Notes under the pieces: generated by a model | The model's database searches: none | What the model saw: the letters and a program-made list of their open reading frames with translations, nothing else | What the model was told of the DNA's origin: nothing | Source: an uncultured Pelagibacteraceae bacterium | GTDB lineage: Bacteria > Pseudomonadota > Alphaproteobacteria > Pelagibacterales > Pelagibacteraceae | Direction: 5' to 3' | Assembly: GCA_902563075.1 (NCBI GenBank) | Contig: CACEWC010000001.1 | Coordinates: forward strand, 1 to 64,000 | DNA length: 64,000 nucleotides | Translations under genes and position numbers: made by a program | Shown here: positions 8,085-16,500 of the stretch, one piece after another | Numbering within the stretch: position 1 is the stretch's first letter | How the letters are laid out: every line of letters begins with the position of its first letter

Positions 8085-9518
8085 ATGAGTCAATTAAATC
8101 TAAAAATAGGACCAAAAATCAAGGCTTTTAGGAGACAGTTAGGGCTTCAAGCTAATAAATTGGCTGAGGATTTAAATATATCTCCTAGTTATCTAAATCT
8201 TATTGAGGGTGGAAAAAGAAAAATAGATGGAGATTTACTTTTAAAAATTTGTGAAAAATTGAACATTGAACTTTCTCAATTAACCTCAAAATCAGATATC
8301 AATTTAGAAAATACTTTATCAGAAATACTCGATGATAAATTGTTTGAAGATTTAGATATTCTAGGTCCAGAAGTAAAAGATTTAGTTGGGACTAATCCAA
8401 AAATTGGTAGGGCCATCGTTAGACTAGGAGATATTTTAAAAAAAAAGGATCATGAAATGATTAATAAAATTGAGACAATATCTGGTAAAATTGTTGATAA
8501 TAGAAAGAATTCTTTTCCTGGTGAAGTTATTTCAGACTTTTTACAAGACAATAAAAACTATTTTCCAAAATTAGAGGATTTCGCAAATGATGTTTTTGAG
8601 AAAGTTCAAAAAAATAATAGGACTAGATATATAGCTCTTTGTGATTATTTAAAATCAGAGTATGACATAACAGTAAAAGATGTTATTCCTGAAGAAAATA
8701 AACCTTTCTCAAAGCTCTATAAAAAAAATAAAAAAGAACTACTTTTAAGCGATTACAGCTCTTTAGAAACAAAAAAACTACATGCAGCTGCTCAAATAGC
8801 CCAAGAAGGTGCTGATAAAGAAATTGAAGAATATTTGTCAAAATTTACTTTTCCATCTGATGAATCTAAAAAATTGACAAAAATTGCTTTATTAAATTAC
8901 TGCGGTGCTGCAATCTTAATGCCTTATAAACTTTTTCATACAGAATGTAAAAAACTTAAGTATGATTTAGAGTTACTACAAAATACTTTTGCTACGTCTT
9001 TTGAACAGGTAGCTCATAGGGTAACGTGTTTACAAGATCCAAAATTACCAGGGATACCTTTTCATTTTTTAAGAGTGGATATGGCCGGGAATATATCAAA
9101 AAGATTTTCCTTATCAGGAATAGAAATTCCAAGATATGGTGGTGCTTGTCCACGTTGGAACGTTTATTCAGCTTTGACAAGACCTGGCATTATTCAAGCT
9201 GCTGTTAGCAAAATGTCTAATGGTGAAAAGTATGTATGTATAGCTAGAACAGTTGAAAAAGGGATTGGAAGATTTGGACAATCAAAAAGTATTTTGTCTA
9301 TTGGATTGGGATGTGAAGCAAAATATGCAAAAGAATTTATTTACTCAGAAAATTTAAACATTAATGATAAATCTACAGAAATACCAATAGGTGTGTCATG
9401 TAGAACGTGTGATAGATTAGACTGTTCTCAAAGAGCTTTCCCTCCATTACACAAGAAATTCGATGTTGATATTAACTCTAGAGGTGTTTCAGTATATGTT
9501 GGAGACAAAAACACATAG
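8085..9518 (+). CDS. ScfR/RamB-type XRE transcriptional regulator
   Basis: 477 aa. Residues about 8-65 are a Cro/CI helix-turn-helix (IKAFRRQLGL..., then PSYLNLIEGGKRKIDGD). The middle is an IrrE/ImmA-like region in which the usual HExxH zinc motif is replaced by LNYCGAAILMPY, and the C-terminal domain ends with CRTCDRLDCSQRAFP (C439, C442, C447). This three-part layout is that of short-chain fatty acyl regulators (ScfR) such as RamB, PrpC regulators and MccR, which sense acyl-CoA levels. Divergent orientation from aceA strongly suggests control of the glyoxylate shunt; direction (activator or repressor) unknown. Confidence 0.85.
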   Translation: MSQLNLKIGPKIKAFRRQLGLQANKLAEDLNISPSYLNLIEGGKRKIDGDLLLKICEKLNIELSQLTSKSDINLENTLSEILDDKLFEDLDILGPEVKDLVGTNPKIGRAIVRLGDILKKKDHEMINKIETISGKIVDNRKNSFPGEVISDFLQDNKNYFPKLEDFANDVFEKVQKNNRTRYIALCDYLKSEYDITVKDVIPEENKPFSKLYKKNKKELLLSDYSSLETKKLHAAAQIAQEGADKEIEEYLSKFTFPSDESKKLTKIALLNYCGAAILMPYKLFHTECKKLKYDLELLQNTFATSFEQVAHRVTCLQDPKLPGIPFHFLRVDMAGNISKRFSLSGIEIPRYGGACPRWNVYSALTRPGIIQAAVSKMSNGEKYVCIARTVEKGIGRFGQSKSILSIGLGCEAKYAKEFIYSENLNINDKSTEIPIGVSCRTCDRLDCSQRAFPPLHKKFDVDINSRGVSVYVGDKNT

Positions 9519-9521
9519 TCG

Positions 9522-9686
9522 ATGATTAAATTTATCATACCTGCTATCGCTATATTTTTGTTAGTTCTATTCTGGGATAAGATAAATGATACGATTTATA
9601 AAAGATTTAATATTAAGATAAATTACATTGTTGCAACGATTACAGTAATAATTTTAGGGGTAATTTTTGCTTTATTATACTTTTAG
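9522..9686 (+). CDS. small two-helix membrane protein (54 aa)
   Basis: Too short for the track. Two hydrophobic segments, FIIPAIAIFLLVLFW (about 4-18) and YIVATITVIILGVIFALLYF (about 35-54), are joined by a charged loop DKINDTIYKRFNIK. Starts 3 bases after the regulator stop and 23 bases before the next gene, in a run of same-strand genes, so it is probably translated from that transcript. Family unknown. Confidence 0.55.
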   Translation: MIKFIIPAIAIFLLVLFWDKINDTIYKRFNIKINYIVATITVIILGVIFALLYF

Positions 9687-9709
9687 TTAAAATAGATAAA
9701 AATTAGATA

Positions 9710-10339
9710 ATGAAAGAGATTTTTAAAAATGTAAGAAATAAACTAGCAGAGAAATACCTAGATAATAATAGTTTAAAAAATTCAAAAAAATTTAAACCTA
9801 GAATTAAAGCTAGAATTCGAAAAAATAAACAAATAATTAATAAAAATATTGATGACTTTTTTGGCTGGGTTAAAGGTGCTGAATTAGTTGAACTTAAAGA
9901 ATGTAATGTCTCTGAAGATCCAGTTAGACCAGAATTAAGTGTGACTTTCAGAAGAAGTCACGGTAGAAAAATATACGGGGTAAAATACAAAAAAGAAATT
10001 CATGCTGTAATGTGCTTCGCTTTTACAAATAAAGTACCAATAAATGTTGAGGAGCTAGATAAATTTAGCCAAGATGCTCATCTACAAAGCACTCACAGAG
10101 GTCAAAATGTTGGCCAGATTGCTATAGCTTATACAGTTTGGTCTAAAAAAAAAGGTGGTGGAAAATTGATTGTTAAGGAAGTTTACAAAAAGATTAAAAA
10201 ATCTAACCATTTAAATAGATTAGTCACGCTCTCTCCTCTAACTGAAATGGCTACAAAATTTCATAGCAAAAATGGTGCGAAACTTTTACAAGTCAATGAA
10301 ACTACTCAAAATTTTGAGTATGAAATAATAAAAGAATAA
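9710..10339 (+). CDS. uncharacterised protein, possible acetyltransferase-like fold
   Basis: 209 aa, soluble, basic N-terminal 50 residues. The C-terminal part reads RLVTLSPLTEMATKFHSKNGAKLLQ; LSPL and a final FH-KNGA-L strand recall the GNAT-like C-terminal domain of malonyl-CoA decarboxylase and other N-acetyltransferases, but the pyrophosphate loop RxxGxG/A is not clear (HRGQNVGQIA at about 141-150 is the nearest). I treat the fold as a weak suggestion and the function as unknown. Same strand as the neighbours, with a 33-base gap to the metallohydrolase. Confidence 0.6.
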   Translation: MKEIFKNVRNKLAEKYLDNNSLKNSKKFKPRIKARIRKNKQIINKNIDDFFGWVKGAELVELKECNVSEDPVRPELSVTFRRSHGRKIYGVKYKKEIHAVMCFAFTNKVPINVEELDKFSQDAHLQSTHRGQNVGQIAIAYTVWSKKKGGGKLIVKEVYKKIKKSNHLNRLVTLSPLTEMATKFHSKNGAKLLQVNETTQNFEYEIIKE

Positions 10340-10372
10340 AAAATTTTAAATTCCTATAAAATAAAAAGATAT

Positions 10373-11431
10373 ATGATAAATTTTTTATATTTTCTAATTT
10401 TAGTTTTAAGTTTAAACAATTTGACAGTTGCTATGGAAAAAAAACCTTATCATCATCTCTCTGACGGTACTTTTAGGAATCCTGAAGGCTCACCAAAAAG
10501 AGATCCAAATGTAAAATGGTCTTACAAAATTTTTAATCAAGAAAAAAAGAAACTTGATATGACAATTTCTGAAGGTCACGTTTTAGAAAAAAATGAAGTA
10601 TTGAGAAACTTAGAAAAATATAAAGATAATGATTATATTGCTTGGATTGGTCATGCTACGTTTATTATTAAATTAGGAGATACTACTATTATTACTGATC
10701 CAGTTTTTTCGAAGAATGCAGGTCCACTAATATTTGGACCAAAAAGATTTACTGAACCAGCATTGAAATTAAGTGAAATACCTAACATTGATTTATTTTT
10801 ACTAACCCACAATCATTATGATCATCAAGATATGATGACAATAAGGAGATTTCCTTTTAAGGATACCAAAGTTTTGGTTCCATTAAAACTTAGCAAATAT
10901 TTTAAAACGAATGGATATCGAGATATCAATGAGATGGATTGGTATGATGAAATTAATATTAATAAAAATTTAAAAGTTACTTTTCTTCCAGCTGTTCATT
11001 GGTCAAAAAGAAGTTTAACAGACACCAACAAAACTTTGTGGGGAAGTTTTTTAATTGAATATAATGGAAAAAAAATATTATTTGCCTGCGATACAGGATA
11101 TGGAAATATATATAAAGATCTAGGAAATAAATATGGACCAATTGATTTAACCATAATCAACATTGGTGCATATAATTTTTATCCAATTATGCCTTACAAA
11201 GATAAATCTATTTATCACACCAATCCAGAAGAGGCTCTCAAAATTGGAAGAGATTTGAAAAGTAAAAAGGTACTAGGTATGCACTGGGGAACATTTGTAT
11301 TATCTTTAGAACCAATTATGGAACCACCAATAAGATTTAAAGATAATGCTGAAAAATATGGATTTAATAAAGAGGATGCACTTATTTTTAAGATTGGTCA
11401 AATTTCAAAAATATCAGATATTATCAACTAA
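10373..11431 (+). CDS. metallo-beta-lactamase-fold hydrolase, exported (NAPE-PLD/UlaG-like)
   Basis: 352 aa with an N-terminal hydrophobic signal segment (residues 3-20), so probably periplasmic. Residues 92-99 (IGHATFII), TDPVF at 109-113 and THNHYDHQD at 145-153 are the strands and HxHxDH zinc motif of the L-ascorbate-6-phosphate lactonase / NAPE-PLD branch of the MBL superfamily; PAVHW and ACDTGY supply further ligands, and MHWGTF near the end the last histidine. Substrate unknown; phosphodiester lipids are one possibility from the NAPE-PLD likeness. Seven bases precede the alcohol dehydrogenase gene. Confidence 0.8.
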   Translation: MINFLYFLILVLSLNNLTVAMEKKPYHHLSDGTFRNPEGSPKRDPNVKWSYKIFNQEKKKLDMTISEGHVLEKNEVLRNLEKYKDNDYIAWIGHATFIIKLGDTTIITDPVFSKNAGPLIFGPKRFTEPALKLSEIPNIDLFLLTHNHYDHQDMMTIRRFPFKDTKVLVPLKLSKYFKTNGYRDINEMDWYDEININKNLKVTFLPAVHWSKRSLTDTNKTLWGSFLIEYNGKKILFACDTGYGNIYKDLGNKYGPIDLTIINIGAYNFYPIMPYKDKSIYHTNPEEALKIGRDLKSKKVLGMHWGTFVLSLEPIMEPPIRFKDNAEKYGFNKEDALIFKIGQISKISDIIN

Positions 11432-11437
11432 AAATTT

Positions 11438-12601
11438 ATGAAAAAGTTTAATTGGAATTATCCTACTTCAATGTGGGTGGGTGAAAATAGAATTAAAGAT
11501 TTAAGTATAGCTTGTAAAAATTTAAATATAAAAAAACCTCTATTGGTGACTGACAAAGGACTTGGACAATCAACTATTGTTAAAGATGCTTTGTCACATT
11601 TAAAAAGTAATAATTTATCAGTCGAATTATTTCATGATGTGATTGGTAATCCAACAGGTAAAAATGTAAGTGATGGTGTAAAACATTATAAACAAAAAAA
11701 TTGTGATGGTGTGATTGCTTTTGGTGGTGGAAGTGGTCTTGATGTGGGAAAAGCAATTGCATTTATGATAGGTCAAACTTTATCACTCTGGGACTTTGAG
11801 GATGTTGGCGATAACTGGACTAAGGCTGATCCAAATAATATTGCTCCCATTATAGCAGTACCCACTACAGCTGGAACAGGTTCTGAAACTGGGAGAGCAT
11901 CTGTTATTTTGAATGAAGAGCTAGGAGTTAAAAAAATTATATTTCATCCAAAATTTTTACCGTCCATTGTCATTTTAGATCCAGTTTTAACAAAAGATTT
12001 ACCCAAAAAAATGACAGCCGCAACAGGCATGGATGCATTAGCTCATAATTTAGAGGCATTTTGTGCCCCGGGTTATCATCCAATGGCTGATGGAATAGCT
12101 TTAGAGGGTATGAAATTAATTTTTAAATGGTTACCAGAGGCATATAAAAATGGGACTAACCTTGAGGCCAGAATGAACATGCTTACTGCTGCAAGTATGG
12201 GTTCAACCGCATTCCAAAAAGGCCTAGGCGCAATTCATTCTTTGAGCCATCCAGTAAATGCTCTAAATAACCTTCATCATGGTCTTTCAAATGCAATTTT
12301 CATGCCGTATGTTTTAACTTTCAACAGAGATGTGATTGAGAGTAAAGTTGCAAAGATCTCAGAATATCTTGAATTAAATGATAAATCTTTTGATGGTTTT
12401 TTAAAATGGATTTTAGATTTAAGAGAAAAATTTGATATTCCACATAAATTATCAAGTGTCATAAATGAAAAAGATTTTCAAATTGATCGTTTATCAAAAA
12501 TGGCTTTAGAGGATCCATCAACTAATGGTAATCCAAAAAAATTGAACATTGAGGACATGAAAATAATGTATCAACACAGTATGTCTGGTAATTTGTTTTA
12601 A
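11438..12601 (+). CDS. iron-containing alcohol dehydrogenase
   Basis: 387 aa, full length for the group III Fe-dependent alcohol dehydrogenases. NAD-binding GGGSGLDVGKA is at 96-106; the metal-site motifs GMDALAHNLEAF and AIHSLSHPVNA...HHGLSNAI are intact, giving the usual Asp/His/His/His set. It reduces or oxidises an alcohol/aldehyde pair with NAD(P); the substrate is not predictable, although SAR11 members use small alcohols. The next gene, a class I amidotransferase, starts directly after the stop. Confidence 0.9.
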   Translation: MKKFNWNYPTSMWVGENRIKDLSIACKNLNIKKPLLVTDKGLGQSTIVKDALSHLKSNNLSVELFHDVIGNPTGKNVSDGVKHYKQKNCDGVIAFGGGSGLDVGKAIAFMIGQTLSLWDFEDVGDNWTKADPNNIAPIIAVPTTAGTGSETGRASVILNEELGVKKIIFHPKFLPSIVILDPVLTKDLPKKMTAATGMDALAHNLEAFCAPGYHPMADGIALEGMKLIFKWLPEAYKNGTNLEARMNMLTAASMGSTAFQKGLGAIHSLSHPVNALNNLHHGLSNAIFMPYVLTFNRDVIESKVAKISEYLELNDKSFDGFLKWILDLREKFDIPHKLSSVINEKDFQIDRLSKMALEDPSTNGNPKKLNIEDMKIMYQHSMSGNLF

Positions 12602-13390
12602 ATGAAAAATCTTAATATTTTAATAGTTGAAGGAAATTTAAAAGAGGAAAATCAAAATTTTTTAAAAGTAGGTATTCAAACACATACTGAGAGTTTAAAA
12701 GATAGTCTTAATGTATTTAATAATAATTATCATTTTGATGTTATTAATCCATCCTCGGATCAAAATTTAGATGAGGTTAAAAATAAACTTCCAAAATATG
12801 ATGGATTAATTTGGGGTGGAAGTAGTTTGAACATCTATAACAATACACCAGAGATAAAAAGACAAATTGAATTTATGAGAGAATGCCAAAAACAAGTTAA
12901 AAATATTTTAGCAATTTGTTGGGGAATGCAAGTTGCAGTAACTGCTGCCGGAGGAGAGGTTAAAAAAGCAGAAAAATCTCATATTGGAATAGCAAATGAG
13001 ATTATAATTAATAATGAAGGATTAAATAATTCTATTTATAAGAATAAGAATAATAATTTTAATTCTCCAGCGTTTAATTTTGATGAGGTAGTAAAATTAC
13101 CAACAAACGGAATTTGTTTAGCATCAAATAAAATTAATAAAGTACAAAGTTCATATTTCACAGTTGGAAAATCGAAAATTTATGGGTTACAGTATCATCC
13201 TGAAATTACTTATGAGAAAATGATAAGTTTAATTGAGTTTAGGAAGGACAGATTAATTCAATCAAGAAAAGTATTTAGAGATGAGGAAGAAATTAAAAAT
13301 CACATATTATTTATAAAAAAAGAAATTGCTGTGTCAAATAAGTCTCAAAGAATGATTGAGTTAAAAAATTGGATGGATAGTATATACTGA
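12602..13390 (+). CDS. class I glutamine amidotransferase-like protein
   Basis: 262 aa. LAICWGMQ around C106 is the nucleophile elbow of class I glutamine amidotransferases and YGLQYHPEITYE carries the catalytic His-x-Glu pair, so the triad looks complete. Stand-alone proteins of this type (GMP synthase-like, YfeJ/gamma-glutamyl hydrolase-like) remove ammonia or gamma-glutamyl groups; the partner is not obvious here. It begins immediately after the alcohol dehydrogenase stop, so the two are translationally linked. The extra C-terminal 50 residues are helical and charged. Confidence 0.8.
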   Translation: MKNLNILIVEGNLKEENQNFLKVGIQTHTESLKDSLNVFNNNYHFDVINPSSDQNLDEVKNKLPKYDGLIWGGSSLNIYNNTPEIKRQIEFMRECQKQVKNILAICWGMQVAVTAAGGEVKKAEKSHIGIANEIIINNEGLNNSIYKNKNNNFNSPAFNFDEVVKLPTNGICLASNKINKVQSSYFTVGKSKIYGLQYHPEITYEKMISLIEFRKDRLIQSRKVFRDEEEIKNHILFIKKEIAVSNKSQRMIELKNWMDSIY

Positions 13391-13397
13391 TTTATAA

Positions 13398-14510
13398 ATG
13401 CTGAGTTATATTTTACCTTTTATTGTTCTAATTTTAATTGTCGTCTTTATTCATGAATATGGTCATTATTACTTTGCTAAAAAATTTGGAGTGGGTGTCA
13501 CTGATTTCTCTATAGGATTTGGTAAAGAAATTTTTGGTTGGAATGATAAATCTGGGACAAGGTGGAAAATATGCTGGATACCTCTAGGAGGATACGTAAA
13601 ATTTTTCGGAGATAGAAATGTATATTCTCAAGCGGATCATAAAGAAATTTTAGAAAAATATAGTGAAGAGGATCAAAAAAAATTATTTACTCTTAAACCC
13701 CTGTATCAAAGAAGTTTAATTGTTTTTGGTGGTCCTTTAGCAAACTTTTTATTAGCTTTAGTAATTTTCTTCTCAATTTATACTTTTGTTGGTAAAGATT
13801 TTACACCAGCCGTCATCAATGAAGTTCAGAAAGATAGCCCTGCAATGGCTGGAGGATTAAAACAAAATGACGTAATTTTAGAAATAGATGGCAACAAAGT
13901 TGAAAGTATTATGGATGTCTCTAAATTCATTACTATGTCCACTGATGAAATTATAGATTTTAAAGTGAAACGTTCATATGATGAGCTAATCTTAAAAGTA
14001 AAACCTAACATTGTTCCAAGTGAGGATAATTTAGGAAACAAACTTAACAAAAGAATAGTTGGTATAAAATTAGGTGCTTATAATAATGAGATTAATCATG
14101 TTAAATTGGGACCTGCAAAAGCCATATACCATGCTGCTCATGAAGTTTATTTTGTGGGAATTTCCTCCTTGAAATATATTGGTGCAATGATTTTTGGTAA
14201 AGCTGATACCTCTCAGCTTGGAGGACCGATAAGAATAGCAAAAATTTCAGGCCAGGTTGCAGAATTTGGTGTTTTGGCATTTATCAGCATGATGGCATAT
14301 ATTTCAATAAGTCTTGGTTTAGTTAATTTGTTTCCAATCCCAATGCTTGATGGAGGACATTTAATGTTCTATGCATTTGAAAAAGTTTTAGGTCGTCCGT
14401 TATCTCAAAAAACGCAAGAAGGTTTTTTTCGAATCGGGATATTTTTATTGATATCTTTGATGTTTTTTACAACTTTTAACGACCTTAAAGACTTAGGATT
14501 GTTCAATTAA
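13398..14510 (+). CDS. rseP: RIP metalloprotease RseP (site-2 protease)
   Basis: 370 aa inner-membrane zinc protease. HEYGH at 19-23 in the first helix is the HExxH catalytic motif, FGxGKEIFGW and WIPLGGYVKFFGD follow as usual, one PDZ domain covers about 120-195, and the C-terminal helix carries the third ligand motif NLFPIPMLDGGH. It cuts anti-sigma factors and remnant signal peptides within the membrane. The family often has two PDZ domains (E. coli); one is normal in alphaproteobacteria. The usual bamA/lpxD neighbours are absent; HU follows. Confidence 0.93.
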   Translation: MLSYILPFIVLILIVVFIHEYGHYYFAKKFGVGVTDFSIGFGKEIFGWNDKSGTRWKICWIPLGGYVKFFGDRNVYSQADHKEILEKYSEEDQKKLFTLKPLYQRSLIVFGGPLANFLLALVIFFSIYTFVGKDFTPAVINEVQKDSPAMAGGLKQNDVILEIDGNKVESIMDVSKFITMSTDEIIDFKVKRSYDELILKVKPNIVPSEDNLGNKLNKRIVGIKLGAYNNEINHVKLGPAKAIYHAAHEVYFVGISSLKYIGAMIFGKADTSQLGGPIRIAKISGQVAEFGVLAFISMMAYISISLGLVNLFPIPMLDGGHLMFYAFEKVLGRPLSQKTQEGFFRIGIFLLISLMFFTTFNDLKDLGLFN

Positions 14511-14560
14511 TAATATCTAAAAAAGTTTAAAAAACTCAATAAAATCAACGTTTTTTTATT

Positions 14561-14580
14561 TATACAACATATTGTGTATA
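14561..14580. promoter_or_regulatory. imperfect palindrome upstream of HU gene
   Basis: TATACAACATATTGTGTATA is self-complementary at 16 of 20 positions. It lies about 85 bases before the HU start, in the 154-base promoter gap, and TTGACA at about 14625 is a possible -35 box. Could be an operator or simply an AT-rich coincidence. Confidence 0.3.
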
Positions 14581-14664
14581 ACTTTTCTTTATATACTAAA
14601 AAAAGTCTTGATTTATCAATACTTTTGACAAGAATGAAAATAACCTAATAAAACCGGAGCTAAA

Positions 14665-14940
14665 ATGAATAAAAAACAACTAGTTGTCAAAATTTCTGGG
14701 GCATTAAATTTAAGTAAAGCTGATGCTGAGAGAACTTTTGATACAATTACCAACACAATTTTAGATGCTTTAAAAGCTGACGATTCAGTAAAAATTGCTG
14801 GTTTTGGTACTTATAAAGTAGCTAAGAGAAAAGCTAGAGTTGGAAGAAACCCAAGAACTGGAGAACAGATCCAAATTGCTGCGTCTCAAAAAGTTAAGTT
14901 TTTACCAGCAAAAGCTTTAAAAGAAGTATTCAACAAATAA
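14665..14940 (+). CDS. hup: HU-family DNA-binding protein
   Basis: 91 aa, typical HU length. Starts MNKKQLVVKISGALNLSKADAERTFD, and the DNA-bending arm GRNPRTGEQIQIAA is followed by KVKFLPAKALKEV, the standard C-terminus. It is a dimeric nucleoid protein that wraps and bends DNA. Preceded by a purine-rich GGAGC about 9 bases before the ATG, stronger than most starts here, which fits a highly expressed gene. A strong terminator follows. Confidence 0.95.
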   Translation: MNKKQLVVKISGALNLSKADAERTFDTITNTILDALKADDSVKIAGFGTYKVAKRKARVGRNPRTGEQIQIAASQKVKFLPAKALKEVFNK

Positions 14941-14949
14941 TGTCTTTTT

Positions 14950-14985
14950 ACAGCCTTAACGAAACTCTCGTTAAGGCTGTTTCTA
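14950..14985 (+). terminator. intrinsic terminator after HU gene
   Basis: ACAGCCTTAACG, loop AAACTCT, CGTTAAGGCTGT: a perfect 12-bp stem starting 10 bases after the HU stop, then TTTCTAT. It isolates HU from amtB. Confidence 0.9.
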
Positions 14986-15002
14986 TATGCAAATACTGCA
15001 TA
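14986..15002. promoter_or_regulatory. 17-bp inverted repeat upstream of amtB
   Basis: TATGCA-AATAC-TGCATA is a perfect inverted repeat with a 5-base spacer, 74 bases before the amtB start and just past the HU terminator. Spacing and position suit a dimeric regulator site; a nitrogen regulator such as NtrX would be the natural guess, but the sequence is not a standard NtrC box. Confidence 0.4.
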
Positions 15003-15075
15003 CCCAATTTTCGTAATCAGCGTTAGTTATTAGAATTTAATAAAATAAAAGAGCATTCTTTAACAGGGAGGTCGT

Positions 15076-16377
15076 ATGACTAAATTAATAAAAGTAATAA
15101 GTGCACCGCTTATTAGTTTAATTTTTTTATTAAACATGAGTAGTGCTGGTATGGCAGATACAACTGTTTCTGCCGAAGTAGGGTTTATATTTAACACCCT
15201 ATTATTCTTAATTTGTGGATTCCTAGTAATGTTTATGGCTGCAGGATTCGCAATGTTAGAATCAGGTATGGTTACATCAAAAAGTGTATCCGTAATCTGT
15301 GCAAAAAATATAGGTTTATTCTCAATTGCAGGTATAATGTTCTGGCTTGTAGGTTATAACTTAGCTTATGGTATTGATCCAGGTGGGTACATTGGTAAAT
15401 TTATTCCATGGGCAGATGGTAGTAAAATAGATACAGGTTATTCAGATGGTTCAGATTGGTATTTCCAGATGGTATTCTGTGCAACTACCGTTTCAATCGT
15501 ATCAGGAACAATGGCTGAAAGAATTAAGTTATGGCCATTCTTTACATTCGCTGCAATTCTATCAGGAATTATATATCCAATCGTAATGGGTTGGCAGTGG
15601 GGTGGAGGCTGGTTAGCAGAAGCAGGTTTTTCTGATTTTGCTGGTTCGACTTTAGTACACTCAACTGGTGGTGCAGCTGCTTTAGCTGGTGCAATGATAA
15701 TTGGTCCAAGACTAGGAAGATTTACTAAGTCTGGAGCTCCAGCGCCAATCAAACCTTTTGCAGCATCATCAATACCATTAGTTACAATTGGAGTATTTAT
15801 TTTATGGCTAGGTTGGTTTGGATTTAATGGTGGTTCACAATTAGCATTGGGAACGGCTACGGATGCAATCGCTGTATCAAAAATATTTATTAACACATTC
15901 CTTGCTGGAGCAGGTGGTGTTATAGGTGCAGCAATTATAACTAGATTGCATTTTGGTAAAACTGACGTAGTCCAAATGTTAAATGGATGTATTGGTGGCT
16001 TGGTTGCTGTGACTGCAGAACCATTGTTACCATCACCATTTGCTGCAATTTTAATTGGTGCTGTAGGTGGACTAATCGTAGTGTATGGTACGAAACTATT
16101 ATTCTCTTTGAAAATTGATGATGTAGTTGGTGCTATTCCTGCTCACTTATTTGCTGGAATTTGGGGTACATTAATTGTACCTGCAACAAACTCTGGTGCA
16201 AATTTTAGCACTCAGTTAATTGGTGTATTATCGGTAAACATATTTGTGTTTGTGGTTGCATATATTGCATTCAGCCTCATCAAAGCAACTATTGGTTTAA
16301 GGCTAAGTAAAGAAGCTGAAACCAAAGGTACTGATGTCACTGAAACTGGTGTAATTGCTTACGCAATTCGTGACTAG
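15076..16377 (+). CDS. amtB: ammonium transporter Amt
   Basis: 433 aa with an N-terminal signal sequence and 11 predicted membrane helices. It imports ammonium through a trimeric channel. STLVHSTGGAAALAGA and IPAHLFAGIWGT hold the twin pore histidines, and DWYFQMVFCATTVSIVSG and GFNGGS are standard family blocks. No glnK/PII gene is adjacent. An unusually good ribosome-binding site, AGGGAGG (15065-15071), precedes the ATG by 4 bases, in keeping with very high expression of this transporter in nutrient-limited SAR11. A structured 3' region with a terminator follows. Confidence 0.96.
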   Translation: MTKLIKVISAPLISLIFLLNMSSAGMADTTVSAEVGFIFNTLLFLICGFLVMFMAAGFAMLESGMVTSKSVSVICAKNIGLFSIAGIMFWLVGYNLAYGIDPGGYIGKFIPWADGSKIDTGYSDGSDWYFQMVFCATTVSIVSGTMAERIKLWPFFTFAAILSGIIYPIVMGWQWGGGWLAEAGFSDFAGSTLVHSTGGAAALAGAMIIGPRLGRFTKSGAPAPIKPFAASSIPLVTIGVFILWLGWFGFNGGSQLALGTATDAIAVSKIFINTFLAGAGGVIGAAIITRLHFGKTDVVQMLNGCIGGLVAVTAEPLLPSPFAAILIGAVGGLIVVYGTKLLFSLKIDDVVGAIPAHLFAGIWGTLIVPATNSGANFSTQLIGVLSVNIFVFVVAYIAFSLIKATIGLRLSKEAETKGTDVTETGVIAYAIRD

Positions 16378-16441
16378 TTGTTAACAACATGGGGATCCTT
16401 CGCTCTCTGTATATTCTCAGCGAATACTCATAGAAGGATCC
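16377..16441 (+). ncRNA. structured 3' UTR of amtB with long hairpin
   Basis: GTTGTTAACAAC (16377-16388) is a perfect palindrome at the amtB stop. It is followed by GGATCCTTC (16393-16401) pairing with GAAGGATCC (16433-16441), with an inner TATTC-TCAGC-GAATA hairpin (16412-16426). The T-run terminator lies 30 bases further on, so these folds are within the transcript, not the terminator itself. Could stabilise the mRNA or be processed to a small RNA. Confidence 0.45.
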
Positions 16442-16470
16442 TCAAACTCTCTCTTAGTTAGTTAAGTAAT

Positions 16471-16500
16471 AAGCCCCTCCCTCAAGGGGCTTATTTATTT
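16471..16500 (+). terminator. intrinsic terminator of amtB
   Basis: AAGCCCC-TCCCTCAA-GGGGCTT (16471-16492) followed by ATTTATTTT on the plus strand. The 7-bp stem is GC-rich for this genome. Its right arm touches the stop of the convergent glycosyltransferase-like gene. Confidence 0.88.

Noticed and set aside
8992-9208. two ORFs (62 aa minus, 60 aa plus) inside the ScfR-type regulator
   Set aside because: Both lie in the conserved C-terminal part of the regulator in other frames.
15438-15896. 152-aa minus-strand ORF within amtB
   Set aside because: Antisense shadow of the amtB coding frame; alanine/proline-rich translation with no domain, while amtB is unquestionable.
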